Of a stretch of 8,912 nt of DNA, positions 1 to 6,296 are shown one piece after another. A model generated the notes under the pieces. The model was not told where the DNA came from, did not search any database, and saw nothing but the letters and a program-made list of their open reading frames with translations. Both the position numbers and the translations under genes were made by a program. Every line of letters begins with the position of its first letter. The stretch's first letter is position 1. Source of the stretch: Chloroflexia bacterium (lineage in GTDB: Bacteria; Chloroflexota; Chloroflexia; Thermobaculales; Thermobaculaceae); contig JACDAU010000335.1 of the NCBI GenBank assembly GCA_013695265.1, positions 1 to 8,912 of the forward strand, given 5' to 3'.

Positions 1-88
1 TCCAGCCGGGCCGCTCGGTGCGACCGAACCGCGAGCAACGGCGCGGCATGTAGCGGCCGTGTAGTTGTTATTTTCGGCCCCTTGACCA

Positions 89-133
89 GGTTCAACAAAC
101 TACCGCTACAGCGGTGAGCAAAAACATTGAACC
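89..133. repeat. Nested inverted repeats
   Basis: GGTTCAA at 89-95 is matched by TTGAACC at 127-133. Between them lies a tighter palindrome, ACCGCT (102-107) and AGCGGT (110-115), separated only by AC. Together they could fold as a two-tier stem in RNA or act as a protein-binding site. No T-tract follows, so a classical intrinsic terminator is unlikely. With 7-bp and 6-bp arms in GC-rich DNA, chance cannot be excluded. Confidence 0.3.
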
Positions 134-165
134 TTCGGAATGGCAGGGGGCGGGCTGCGGCTGGC

Positions 166-191
166 GGGCAGGCACGGAGACCTGCCCCTAC
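166..191 (-). repeat. GTAG-type hairpin repeat, copy 1 (minus strand)
   Basis: Read on the minus strand, the element begins with GTAG (191-188). It continues with the arm GGGCAGG (187-181), an 8-base loop TCTCCGTG (180-173) and the complementary arm CCTGCCC (172-166). The 22-base core recurs exactly, in the opposite orientation, at 3706-3727. A GTAG tetranucleotide next to a GC-rich hairpin is the known layout of REP elements mobilised by RAYT (Y1-type) transposases. Assigning this element to that class is inference, since no RAYT gene is in the window. Confidence 0.7.
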
Positions 192-213
192 CCGGCTCAA
201 GGGCGGGTGTAAA

Positions 214-234
214 GAATATACACAACGAATATAC
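214..234. repeat. AT-rich short direct repeat
   Basis: GAATATAC occurs at 214-221 and again at 227-234, a 13-base period. It lies inside an AT-rich island (about 208-238) that stands out from the GC-rich surroundings. GTGTA (207-211) and TACAC (219-223) also form a small inverted repeat around the first copy. This could be an operator or a promoter region, but no gene start close by supports that. Confidence 0.25.
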
Positions 235-376
235 GTACGCGGCCGCTCGTTGCTCGTTGCTCGGTGTGAGGGGCACGGACGACGGGCCGCGAAGTGGTGT
301 GCAGCTCGACGGAGGAGGAGGTCGCCGTAGTGGAGGGCAAGTACGCGATCGAGGTCAATCGCGAAAGAAGTCAGCG

Positions 377-408
377 TCGTAGAGACGTTATCGATAACGT
401 CTCTACGA
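377..408. repeat. Perfect 32-bp palindrome, GTAGAGACG type
   Basis: The half-site TCGTAGAGACGTTATC (377-392) is followed directly by its exact reverse complement (393-408), with no mismatch and no loop. The centre is TCGA. Both outer ends carry GTAG just inside the terminal TC/GA, so it reads the same on both strands. As RNA it would form a long hairpin; as DNA it could be a dyad binding site or a mobile palindromic unit. It lies 128 bases downstream of the SIS gene stop and could stabilise or end that operon's transcript, although no T-run follows. From memory, similar GTAGAGACG palindromes are abundant in cyanobacteria and Bacteroidota. Confidence 0.85.
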
Positions 409-536
409 GGGTTCGGCAGCAGGATCGGAATGACCGACCTACCACCGTTCAGCCGTAGCCAGTGCGATGGGAGGCGCGCGGCCACCCCGTACACGCCAAC
501 GACCAACGAGAATAGCCGAGTGCGGCCGGGTCGCGA

Positions 537-1205
537 TCATCCTGGAAAGAACTCCTCCTCCAGCATGATGCAGAGCGCGTGGTAGATTGGCAGGTGCCGC
601 TCCTGCACCGCCACGGTGTCCGCGCAGGGAACGCGGATGCACACGTCGCACAGCGGGGTCAACTGCCCGCCGGTCTCGCCGGTAATCCCTATCGTGCGGA
701 CATCAAGCGCGCGAGCCACCTCCAGGGCGTGAAGAATGTTCGCAGAATTGCCGGAGGTCGAGAGCGCGAGTACGACGTCGCCCGCCGCGCCGTACACGTA
801 CACCTGCTGCGCGAACGCCATGTCCGCCGCGACGTCGTTCGCGTATGCCGTGAGCAGTGAGGTGTGGCTCACGAGCGAGATCGCGGGCAGTCCGCCCTGC
901 AGATGCTGTGCGAGGTAGCCGCCGCGCTCGGGCGAGACGGCGAGCAACTGCGCCCGCATTTCGACGGGCAGGGGGCGCGGCTTCAGCATCCCCTTCATCA
1001 ACTCCGCCGCGATGTGCTCGGCGTCCGCCGCGCTCCCACCGTTGCCGCAGATGAGCGCCTTGCCACCACGCCGGTACGACTCCCGCATCGTCTCGTACGC
1101 CTGCTCGACATCGCCGACGCACGAGGCTAGCTCGGGGTATCGGTCTACGAGCCGCTCCAGCGTTGCGCGGGCGTGGCCGCTCCCACTTCCTGCATGCTCA
1201 CTCAT
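537..1205 (-). CDS. SIS-domain phosphosugar isomerase, GmhA-like
   Basis: A 222-residue cytoplasmic protein of the SIS fold, closest to sedoheptulose-7-phosphate isomerase (GmhA) and its relatives. The phosphate-binding stretch CGNGGSAADAEHIAAEL spans residues 53-69, with Glu68 at the position of the GmhA catalytic glutamate. STSGNSANI (149-157) is the second sugar-phosphate loop, TGETGG lies at 175-180, and QERHLPIYHALC (201-212) provides the catalytic histidine region. Compared with E. coli GmhA (192 aa), about 25 extra residues lie around 72-103. The ATG at 1205 is preferred because it forms an ATGA overlap with the mannosidase stop, with an AGG four bases upstream. Another in-frame ATG at 1220 would add five residues. 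Translation is probably coupled to the mannosidase. That partner suggests glycan catabolism rather than LPS heptose synthesis. The fold and isomerase class are firm; the substrate is unknown. Confidence 0.9.
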   Translation of the reverse strand: MSEHAGSGSGHARATLERLVDRYPELASCVGDVEQAYETMRESYRRGGKALICGNGGSAADAEHIAAELMKGMLKPRPLPVEMRAQLLAVSPERGGYLAQHLQGGLPAISLVSHTSLLTAYANDVAADMAFAQQVYVYGAAGDVVLALSTSGNSANILHALEVARALDVRTIGITGETGGQLTPLCDVCIRVPCADTVAVQERHLPIYHALCIMLEEEFFPG

Positions 1206-3634
1206 GATCCTGGCTTCCATTCAAGCATCGAGGTCTCGCCCACCGGCAGCGCGGGATCGGCGGGCACGCGGAAGGTCTTGATCTCGCATGGGGAGAACTC
1301 CGCCTCGATGGTCCGGTGCCACGCGCCGAGCTCGATGCGAGCCTTCGCCGTCGCGCCGTGCGTCTCGTAGCAGCGCACGATCAAATCCTCACCATCCTCG
1401 GCCCGCTTCACCGCGCCCACGATGACGTTCTCGGCGTCCACCGAGAGGTACGAGGCCGAGAGGGGCAGCGGGCCGTCGTGGTACGTCTCCAGCAAGGCGA
1501 TCGGCCGCTGACACAACTCCGCCGCGCGGCGCGCAGTGCCCGCCTGCTTCCACGTTCCCTCGTGGGGTAGCAACCAGTACGTGAAGCTCTGCACGCCCTG
1601 GTCCATCCACTGGTACTCCCCGTCCGGCTCCGGCACGTACGGGTCGTGATGGGCGTAGATCGGGCTGCGGAGCACAGTGAGGCGAAGCTCATTCTCCCGC
1701 GCGCTGTAACTGTACTTGGCGTCGTTACAAAGGCTGAGGCCGTACGCCTTGCCACTGTCGCGCACGGTCCCTGAGATGTCCGCCCATGCGAGCCCCGCTT
1801 CCTCCGTGCCCGTCGCGGCGCGCTCGATGTGCCCATATGGGGTCTCATACGTCGCGCGCGTCGAGGACAGGTGCAAGGGGAACTGGAGCCGGAGCAGCTT
1901 CCACCGCTCGCGCCAGTCCACGGTGACGCGCACCTCCACCCGATTGATCCCCGTGTAGAGCGTGAACTCCTGCGTGAGCCGAGAGTCGCCGTAGGTGCTC
2001 ACGGCGCGCAGCACGGAACGCACCGGCCCGTGCTCCACGAGCCGAACCTGCGCCGCGCCGAACGTGCCCGCGGCGTCGTCATACGCCGAGATGCCGTGGC
2101 TCCACGTGTCGCTCTCGTCGCTAAGCACGGCCGGGACCGCCCCCGGCCCTCGGAACACCTCGTGCCCGGCGTGCTTGTCGTACAGGCTCGCGATGTGTCC
2201 GGAGTCAGCGTCAATAGAAAGCTGCAGCCGCTCGTTCTCGATAACGGAGGTCGCCGGGTCGGAGTCCATCGGCTGTGCCGTGTCTTCCGCGCCAGCCATC
2301 AGACGATAGACCTTGTAGCCCATAGGCGGCAGCTCCGCAACGAAGCACGGTCGGTTGCGCCCCGCCCCCACCGTCGCCAGGGAGCGTCCGGCCTGGAACG
2401 CGACCTCCCGCCCCTCGTCGTCGAGGAGGGTTTCGGAGGACAGCAGTCGTCCGATCTCCAGCTCCACAGGCACCCGGATCGGCCACGCGTGAGGGTTAAA
2501 TACGAAGATCGGCCGCATCCCCTCTTCGTGCTCGATCCGCACCCGCCACGACAGCGCCTGCGCGGCGGCGTTCAGCGCCCGGCCCGCGATGCTGGCCGCC
2601 TCGCCGTAGGCGTCGCGTGCGTCCTCGTATGCTGGCTCGATGCTCGTGCCAGCCAGGATGTCGTGGAACTGGTTAAAAAGCACCGACTTCCATGCGTGTC
2701 CCAGGTCATGCGGATACGGCTGCCCGGTTACCTGCCGCGCGACAGCGGACAGCTTTTCCGCCGCGACGAGCAGGTTCTCCGTCCGGCGATTCCACCGCTT
2801 CACCCCCGAATGTGCGGCGTAGCAGCCCACCGCGTGGTGCTGCAGCTCATCGTGCACGACGGGCACGGTGCGGCCCCGCTCCAGCGCATCCGCGAAGAAC
2901 CGCGCGGGCGTGCTCATCGCGAGCGCGGGTCCTTCAGGATTTGCCGCCATCCTCCGGATGCTCTCCAGATTCGCGCGCGTCGGCCCGCCCCCATGGTTGC
3001 CTACGCCGAAGAAGCACATCCCCACGCCGCCGGGGCTCAGGTCCGTCGCGCATCGCGCCACGTGCGTCCGCAGGTCGTCCGCCGAGGTGCAGTACGTGTA
3101 CGGCAGACGGTACGTGAGCACGCGTGAGCCGTCGTCGGACTCCCACCAGAAGAGCGCGTCGGGCAGCCCCTTCTCGTGCGGCTGTGGGCGCATAAACACG
3201 TAATGGTCCATCCCGCTCTTGCGGAGGATCTGCGGAAGCGTGCTGGCGTGGCCGAAGCTGTCGACGTTGTAGCCGACGGTCGCCGTGACGCCCAGCTTCT
3301 CCCTGAAGTACCGCTGACCATACAACCCCTGGCGAACCAGCGACTCACCGGAGGGCAGGTTGCAGTCGGACTGGATCCACCAGCCGCCCGCGATATGCCA
3401 CCGCCCCTCAGCCACCCGTGCGCGGATCTCCTTGAACATCGCGTGGTCGCCCTGCTCGATCCATTCATATATTGCTGCGGAGCTGGAAGTGAACACCCAC
3501 TCGGGATATTCGCACAGCCGGTCGAGCGCGGAGCGAAACGTTGCCTTCGCCTCCTGGTACCCCTCCTGCCACTGCCAGAGCCACACGGGATCCAAGTGTG
3601 CGTTGCCAATCATATGCAGCGTCCGGTCCCTCAC
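1202..3634 (-). CDS. Alpha-mannosidase, glycoside hydrolase family 38
   Basis: An 810-residue retaining, metal-dependent alpha-mannosidase releasing mannose from oligosaccharides or glycoconjugates. The N-terminal catalytic domain opens with NAHLDPVWLW (11-20), supplying zinc ligands His13 and Asp15. GYNVDSFGHA (121-130) holds the nucleophile Asp125, and NQFHDILAGTS (321-331) holds the fourth ligand His324. GNHGGGPTR lies at 212-220. The helical middle domain spans about 262-350, and a large beta-sandwich region fills about 370-790, with the typical stretches ENERLQLSIDADSG (466-479) and VDWRERWKLLRLQFP (572-586). No signal peptide is seen, so it should act in the cytoplasm on imported substrate. 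The start is GTG at 3634, preceded by an excellent Shine-Dalgarno. It is the first gene of an operon with the SIS isomerase, divergent from dxr. Family membership is firm; the preferred mannosyl linkage, or a mannosylglycerate-type substrate, cannot be told. Confidence 0.96.
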   Translation of the reverse strand: MRDRTLHMIGNAHLDPVWLWQWQEGYQEAKATFRSALDRLCEYPEWVFTSSSAAIYEWIEQGDHAMFKEIRARVAEGRWHIAGGWWIQSDCNLPSGESLVRQGLYGQRYFREKLGVTATVGYNVDSFGHASTLPQILRKSGMDHYVFMRPQPHEKGLPDALFWWESDDGSRVLTYRLPYTYCTSADDLRTHVARCATDLSPGGVGMCFFGVGNHGGGPTRANLESIRRMAANPEGPALAMSTPARFFADALERGRTVPVVHDELQHHAVGCYAAHSGVKRWNRRTENLLVAAEKLSAVARQVTGQPYPHDLGHAWKSVLFNQFHDILAGTSIEPAYEDARDAYGEAASIAGRALNAAAQALSWRVRIEHEEGMRPIFVFNPHAWPIRVPVELEIGRLLSSETLLDDEGREVAFQAGRSLATVGAGRNRPCFVAELPPMGYKVYRLMAGAEDTAQPMDSDPATSVIENERLQLSIDADSGHIASLYDKHAGHEVFRGPGAVPAVLSDESDTWSHGISAYDDAAGTFGAAQVRLVEHGPVRSVLRAVSTYGDSRLTQEFTLYTGINRVEVRVTVDWRERWKLLRLQFPLHLSSTRATYETPYGHIERAATGTEEAGLAWADISGTVRDSGKAYGLSLCNDAKYSYSARENELRLTVLRSPIYAHHDPYVPEPDGEYQWMDQGVQSFTYWLLPHEGTWKQAGTARRAAELCQRPIALLETYHDGPLPLSASYLSVDAENVIVGAVKRAEDGEDLIVRCYETHGATAKARIELGAWHRTIEAEFSPCEIKTFRVPADPALPVGETSMLEWKPGS

Positions 3635-3636
3635 GT

Positions 3637-3644
3637 CTCCTCCT
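3637..3644 (-). promoter_or_regulatory. Strong Shine-Dalgarno of the mannosidase gene
   Basis: Read on the minus strand, AGGAGGAG ends two bases before the GTG start codon; its AGGAGG part lies four bases upstream. This is by far the best ribosome binding site in the window. It decides in favour of the GTG at 3634 over the in-frame ATG seven codons downstream (His7-Met8). Confidence 0.8.
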
Positions 3645-3669
3645 CATCTACTTCTACTCATCATCGGCA

Positions 3670-3698
3670 ATTGTAACCCTTCGAGTCCGCCCACGACG
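3670..3698 (-). promoter_or_regulatory. Possible promoter of the mannosidase-SIS operon
   Basis: On the minus strand TACAAT (3675-3670) is a good -10 hexamer. The hexamer 17 bases upstream (3698-3693, CGTCGT) is a poor -35. Transcription would start near 3663 and give a leader of about 29 bases containing the Shine-Dalgarno. A weak -35 would fit an activator-dependent promoter, but that is speculation. Confidence 0.35.
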
Positions 3699-3705
3699 AT
3701 CCGCA

Positions 3706-3727
3706 GGGCAGGTCTCCGTGCCTGCCC
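3706..3727 (+). repeat. Hairpin repeat, copy 2 of the GGGCAGG family
   Basis: The arm GGGCAGG (3706-3712), loop TCTCCGTG (3713-3720) and arm CCTGCCC (3721-3727) match base for base the core at 166-187 read on the opposite strand. Here the four bases in front are CGCA, not GTAG, so only the 22-base core is shared. It sits upstream of the mannosidase, so the two copies flank that operon in inverted orientation about 3.5 kb apart. Confidence 0.75.
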
Positions 3728-3740
3728 CCGGCCTCCGTGC

Positions 3741-3808
3741 GTGACCGTGTGGTTGGCGCGGCGAAGGACCGCACCGGTGTCGCGCGTGAGCGCGTGGTTG
3801 GCGCGGCG
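3741..3808 (+). repeat. Imperfect 23-bp direct repeat, 45-bp period
   Basis: Bases 3741-3763 and 3786-3808 match at 21 of 23 positions and share the exact 15-base core GTGGTTGGCGCGGCG (3749-3763 and 3794-3808). The 22 bases between are unrelated. The pair lies in the divergent mannosidase/dxr intergenic region, upstream of the dxr promoter. It could be a pair of regulator sites or the remains of a duplication. Confidence 0.6.
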
Positions 3809-3894
3809 GAAGCTCTCAGCCACACCTTCCCCGCTCAGGACTCACAGGCTCGGCTGTGGCCGGGAACCCGCCGATCCTCCGGCGTTTGGGCTAT

Positions 3895-3923
3895 TTGACG
3901 CCCCTCAGACACACGGGTAGAAT
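3895..3923 (+). promoter_or_regulatory. Sigma-70-type promoter of dxr
   Basis: TTGACG (-35, 3895-3900) and TAGAAT (-10, 3918-3923) are separated by exactly 17 bases. Only seven bases lie between the -10 and the dxr ATG at 3931, so transcription should start at 3930 or 3931. That makes the mRNA leaderless or nearly so, which agrees with the absence of a Shine-Dalgarno upstream of this ATG. It also rules against longer starts (GTG at 3856), which would lie upstream of the promoter. Confidence 0.75.
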
Positions 3924-3930
3924 TGGCCGT

Positions 3931-5127
3931 ATGGAGAATCCCACCCGTTTTCCCGATAGGCCGCTCCTGCGTATCGCCGTGCTCGGTAGCACGGGCTCGA
4001 TCGGCACGCAGACACTTGACGTGATCGCGGCGCATCCAGACCGCTTTCATCTGGTCGCGCTGGCCGCCGCGCGCAATGAAACCCTGCTGCGCGAGCAGGC
4101 ACGACGGTTCAACGTCTCACTGTTGTGTCTTGGTGAGACTGAGGCGAGGGGCGCGCTCACCGGCACGGACGGGCTCTGCGAGCTCGCGACCCACCCTGAC
4201 GTCGACCTCGTCGTTGTGGCCACGACCGGGGCAGCGGGCTGGGAGCCGACGCTGGCCGCCATCCGGGCGGGGAAGCACGTGGCCCTCGCGAACAAGGAAG
4301 CGCTCGTCATGGCGGGCAGCATCATCGCGGTCGAGGCACGGGAGCGGGGCGTCGTCCTGCGGCCCGTCGACAGCGAGCACTCCGCGATCTGGCAGTGTAT
4401 CCAGGGCGAAGGGGTTGGAGACTCCCATCTGACCGCACCACGCGGCGTGCGCCGGCTGTTGCTCACCGCGTCGGGCGGCCCCTTCCGCAATACGCCGCTC
4501 GCGGAGATGGCAGCGGTAACGCCCCGCCAGGCGCTTGCGCACCCGACCTGGACCATGGGCGCGAAGGTCACAATCGACAGCGCGACGCTAATGAACAAGG
4601 GTCTGGAGGTCATCGAGGCGCACTGGCTCTTCGACGTGCCGTACGAGAAGTTGGAGGTTGTCGTGCATCCGCAGAGCATCGTACACTCCATGGTGGAGTT
4701 CGAGGACGGCTCCCTCAAGGCGCAGCTTGGTGTCCCGGATATGCGCGTGCCCATCCAGTACGCGCTTGGCTACCCCGATCATCTGCCGTATGGGGACCTG
4801 CCACGCCTCGATTGGGAACGCGCCCAAACGCTCGAGTTCCAGCCGCCAGACGTGGATCGGTTCCCGTGCTTGCGCCTCGCGTGGGAGGCGGGACGCCTGG
4901 GCGGCGCATATCCCGCCGTGCTCTCGGCGGCGGACGAGGAGGCGGTGTGCGCGTTTTTAGCCGGAACGGTGGGGTTCACCGGCATCCCCCGCCTCGTGGA
5001 GCGCGCGCTCGCGGCGCACCAGCCCATCTCACAGCCAGATTTCGAGGCGATACGATTAGTCGATGCCGAGACCCGCGCACATGTGCGGGAATGGGCGAGG
5101 AGTCCCGGCCCCCTTCCGGTGGGCTAG
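3931..5127 (+). CDS. dxr: 1-deoxy-D-xylulose-5-phosphate reductoisomerase (Dxr/IspC)
   Basis: Converts 1-deoxy-D-xylulose 5-phosphate to 2-C-methyl-D-erythritol 4-phosphate with NADPH and a divalent metal, the committed step of the MEP isoprenoid pathway, in the cytoplasm. The 398 residues fit the usual length. The NADPH loop GSTGSIG is at 19-25 and ANKEALVMAG at 120-129. PVDSEHSAIWQ (145-155) brings metal ligands Asp147 and Glu149, and MNKGLEVIEAHWLF (221-234) brings Glu226. TASGGPF (179-185) and HPTWTMGAKVTIDSAT (204-219) form the substrate loop and catalytic lid. HPQSIVHSMVEFEDGS (246-261) begins the next conserved block, followed by the C-terminal helical domain. The ATG at 3931 is chosen because the promoter ends directly before it and family similarity starts at about residue 13. 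rseP follows after 16 bases, probably in the same transcript. All key residues are present. Confidence 0.98.
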   Translation: MENPTRFPDRPLLRIAVLGSTGSIGTQTLDVIAAHPDRFHLVALAAARNETLLREQARRFNVSLLCLGETEARGALTGTDGLCELATHPDVDLVVVATTGAAGWEPTLAAIRAGKHVALANKEALVMAGSIIAVEARERGVVLRPVDSEHSAIWQCIQGEGVGDSHLTAPRGVRRLLLTASGGPFRNTPLAEMAAVTPRQALAHPTWTMGAKVTIDSATLMNKGLEVIEAHWLFDVPYEKLEVVVHPQSIVHSMVEFEDGSLKAQLGVPDMRVPIQYALGYPDHLPYGDLPRLDWERAQTLEFQPPDVDRFPCLRLAWEAGRLGGAYPAVLSAADEEAVCAFLAGTVGFTGIPRLVERALAAHQPISQPDFEAIRLVDAETRAHVREWARSPGPLPVG

Positions 5128-5143
5128 GGACACGAGGTACGCG

Positions 5144-6211
5144 ATGCTGGACTTTGGTTTTCTGAACTGGCTATGGATCATCCCGGTGCTCGGGTTGCTG
5201 GTCTTCGTGCACGAGCTGGGGCACTTCGTCACGGCGCGGCTCAACGGTATCCGCGTCGATGAGTTCGGCCTCGGGTTCCCGCCGCGTCTCTTTGGTATCA
5301 AGCGCGGAGGCGTGCTGTACAGCATCAACGCGCTCCCCATCGGCGGCTTCGTCCGCATTTACGGCGAGAACGGCGAGAACGTAGATCAGCCGGGCGCATT
5401 CGGCGCGAAGAAGCCGTGGCAGCGCGCCCTCGTGCTCTGCGCAGGCTCCGCGATGAACATCCTGCTCGCGTTCCTGATTTTCGCCACGCTCGCGATGTCC
5501 GGCATACCCAGCCCTCGGGGCGCGCAGATAACGAACGTTGCTCCCAATTCCCCCGCGTCCACCGCTGGTCTTCGTTCCGCCGACAAGATTCGCAGCATCG
5601 ACGGGACACCGATCGTCGTGCCGGAGGACGTGGTGCGCACGGTCGATCCCGTCGCCGGTCGCGAGGTGCCCATGGTTGTGGACCGCAACGGACAACAAGA
5701 AACGCTGCGCGTCACGCCACGTGCCAACCCTCCGGCGGGGCAGGGCGCGATCGGCATAAAGATCAGTGAGGAGAGCATCGTCGAGGAGCGATATGGCCCC
5801 GTGGCGGCACTCGGCATCGGGGCAACCCGGACGGTGGAGACGATCGGGCTGATGATCACCGGCTTGAGCGACCTTATCACCGGGCGCGCCAGCACGGGTG
5901 ATCTCGCGGGTCCGGTGGGTATCGCGCAGTTGACGAGCGAGATAGCCGACCAGGGACGCTTCAAGCTGCTGCTGGGCTGGACGGCGCTGCTCTCCCTGAA
6001 CCTCTTCCTCGTAAACATGCTGCCGCTCCCGGCGCTTGATGGTGGCAGGCTCGTGTTCGTCCTGCTGGAGGCCATCCGGCGAAAGAAGGTCGCGCCGCAG
6101 CGCGAGGCGTTCGTACACGCCGTGGGAATGATGCTCCTGCTGACGTTCCTCGTCGTGATTAGCTTCTTTGATGTGCAGCGCATCGTGCAAGGTGGCTCGA
6201 TCCTGCCGTAA
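5144..6211 (+). CDS. rseP: RseP-type M50 site-2 intramembrane metalloprotease
   Basis: A zinc protease that cuts transmembrane segments of membrane proteins such as anti-sigma factors, in the cytoplasmic membrane. The 355 residues show HELGH (23-27) inside the first membrane helix (about 9-30), a second helix at about 96-118, one PDZ domain at about 120-195 (start NVAPNSPASTAGL), the GPVGI motif (256-260), a third helix at about 275-293 running into NMLPLPALDGG (291-301) with metal ligand Asp299, and a last helix at about 325-345. With one PDZ domain it is shorter than E. coli RseP (450 aa, two PDZ domains). The ATG at 5144 has GAGG six bases upstream and lies 16 bases after dxr; a longer frame from 5063 would overlap dxr and is unlikely. 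dxr-rseP adjacency is common in bacteria, often with cdsA or uppS, which are absent beside it here. The substrate is unknown. Confidence 0.96.
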   Translation: MLDFGFLNWLWIIPVLGLLVFVHELGHFVTARLNGIRVDEFGLGFPPRLFGIKRGGVLYSINALPIGGFVRIYGENGENVDQPGAFGAKKPWQRALVLCAGSAMNILLAFLIFATLAMSGIPSPRGAQITNVAPNSPASTAGLRSADKIRSIDGTPIVVPEDVVRTVDPVAGREVPMVVDRNGQQETLRVTPRANPPAGQGAIGIKISEESIVEERYGPVAALGIGATRTVETIGLMITGLSDLITGRASTGDLAGPVGIAQLTSEIADQGRFKLLLGWTALLSLNLFLVNMLPLPALDGGRLVFVLLEAIRRKKVAPQREAFVHAVGMMLLLTFLVVISFFDVQRIVQGGSILP

Positions 6212-6237
6212 CGCGGCGGTATGCCAGGTTCAGGGCC

Positions 6238-6261
6238 GTAGCGGCGTTCTATTGAACGCCC
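6238..6261 (+). repeat. 24-bp hairpin repeat, GGCGTTC family, copy 1
   Basis: The element starts with GTAG (6238-6241), followed by a C, then the arm GGCGTTC (6243-6249), loop TATT (6250-6253) and arm GAACGCC (6254-6260). It lies in the rseP-usp gap. A related element of the same length lies at 6797-6820, beyond the usp gene; the two agree at 19 of 24 positions with the differences mostly in the loop. No T-run follows, so it is not a standard terminator. The 5' GTAG is shared with the other hairpin families of the window. Confidence 0.7.
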
Positions 6262-6296
6262 AGATAGAGGTAACAGAACGGAGAGAGAGCGGCATC

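Larger units (their letters stand above)
1..536. other. Intergenic region without a convincing gene
   Basis: No reading frame here looks like a real gene. The small open frames between 127 and 382 run through a hairpin repeat and have low-complexity Gly/Arg-rich translations. The first 53 bases could be the tail of an upstream plus-strand gene: a frame from base 3 stays open to a TAG at 51-53 and has G or C at 14 of 16 third positions. The minus strand also offers an ATG at 50-48, so this is undecided. The rest holds nested inverted repeats (89-133), a GTAG-type hairpin (166-191), an AT-rich island (about 208-238) and a perfect palindrome (377-408). Between the palindrome and the end of the SIS gene (409-536) I see nothing recognisable and no U-tract terminator for the minus-strand operon. 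Confidence 0.6.

Noticed and set aside
45..118. Possible tRNA, suggested by GGTTCAA and paired segments
   Set aside because: No acceptor stem, D-arm or anticodon arm can be assembled with correct spacing.
140..382. Small plus-strand open frames in the left intergenic region (127-330 and 140-382)
   Set aside because: They overlap each other, cross a hairpin repeat, and encode Gly/Arg-rich sequence without family features.
1829..3127. 432-codon open frame on the plus strand
   Set aside because: It is antisense to the GH38 mannosidase, whose motifs are intact; the translation is Arg/His/Pro-rich with no recognisable domain, as expected for a mirror frame in GC-rich coding DNA.
3856..3930. N-terminal extension of dxr from GTG at 3856
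   Set aside because: The dxr promoter (3895-3923) lies inside it, and the extension has no similarity to the family.
5063..5143. Longer rseP start overlapping dxr
   Set aside because: It would overlap 65 bases of dxr, and the extra residues are hydrophilic and precede the normal N-terminal membrane helix; the ATG at 5144 has a Shine-Dalgarno.
5171..6190. 339-codon open frame on the minus strand
   Set aside because: Antisense to rseP; a charged, low-complexity translation with no domain and no ribosome binding site.
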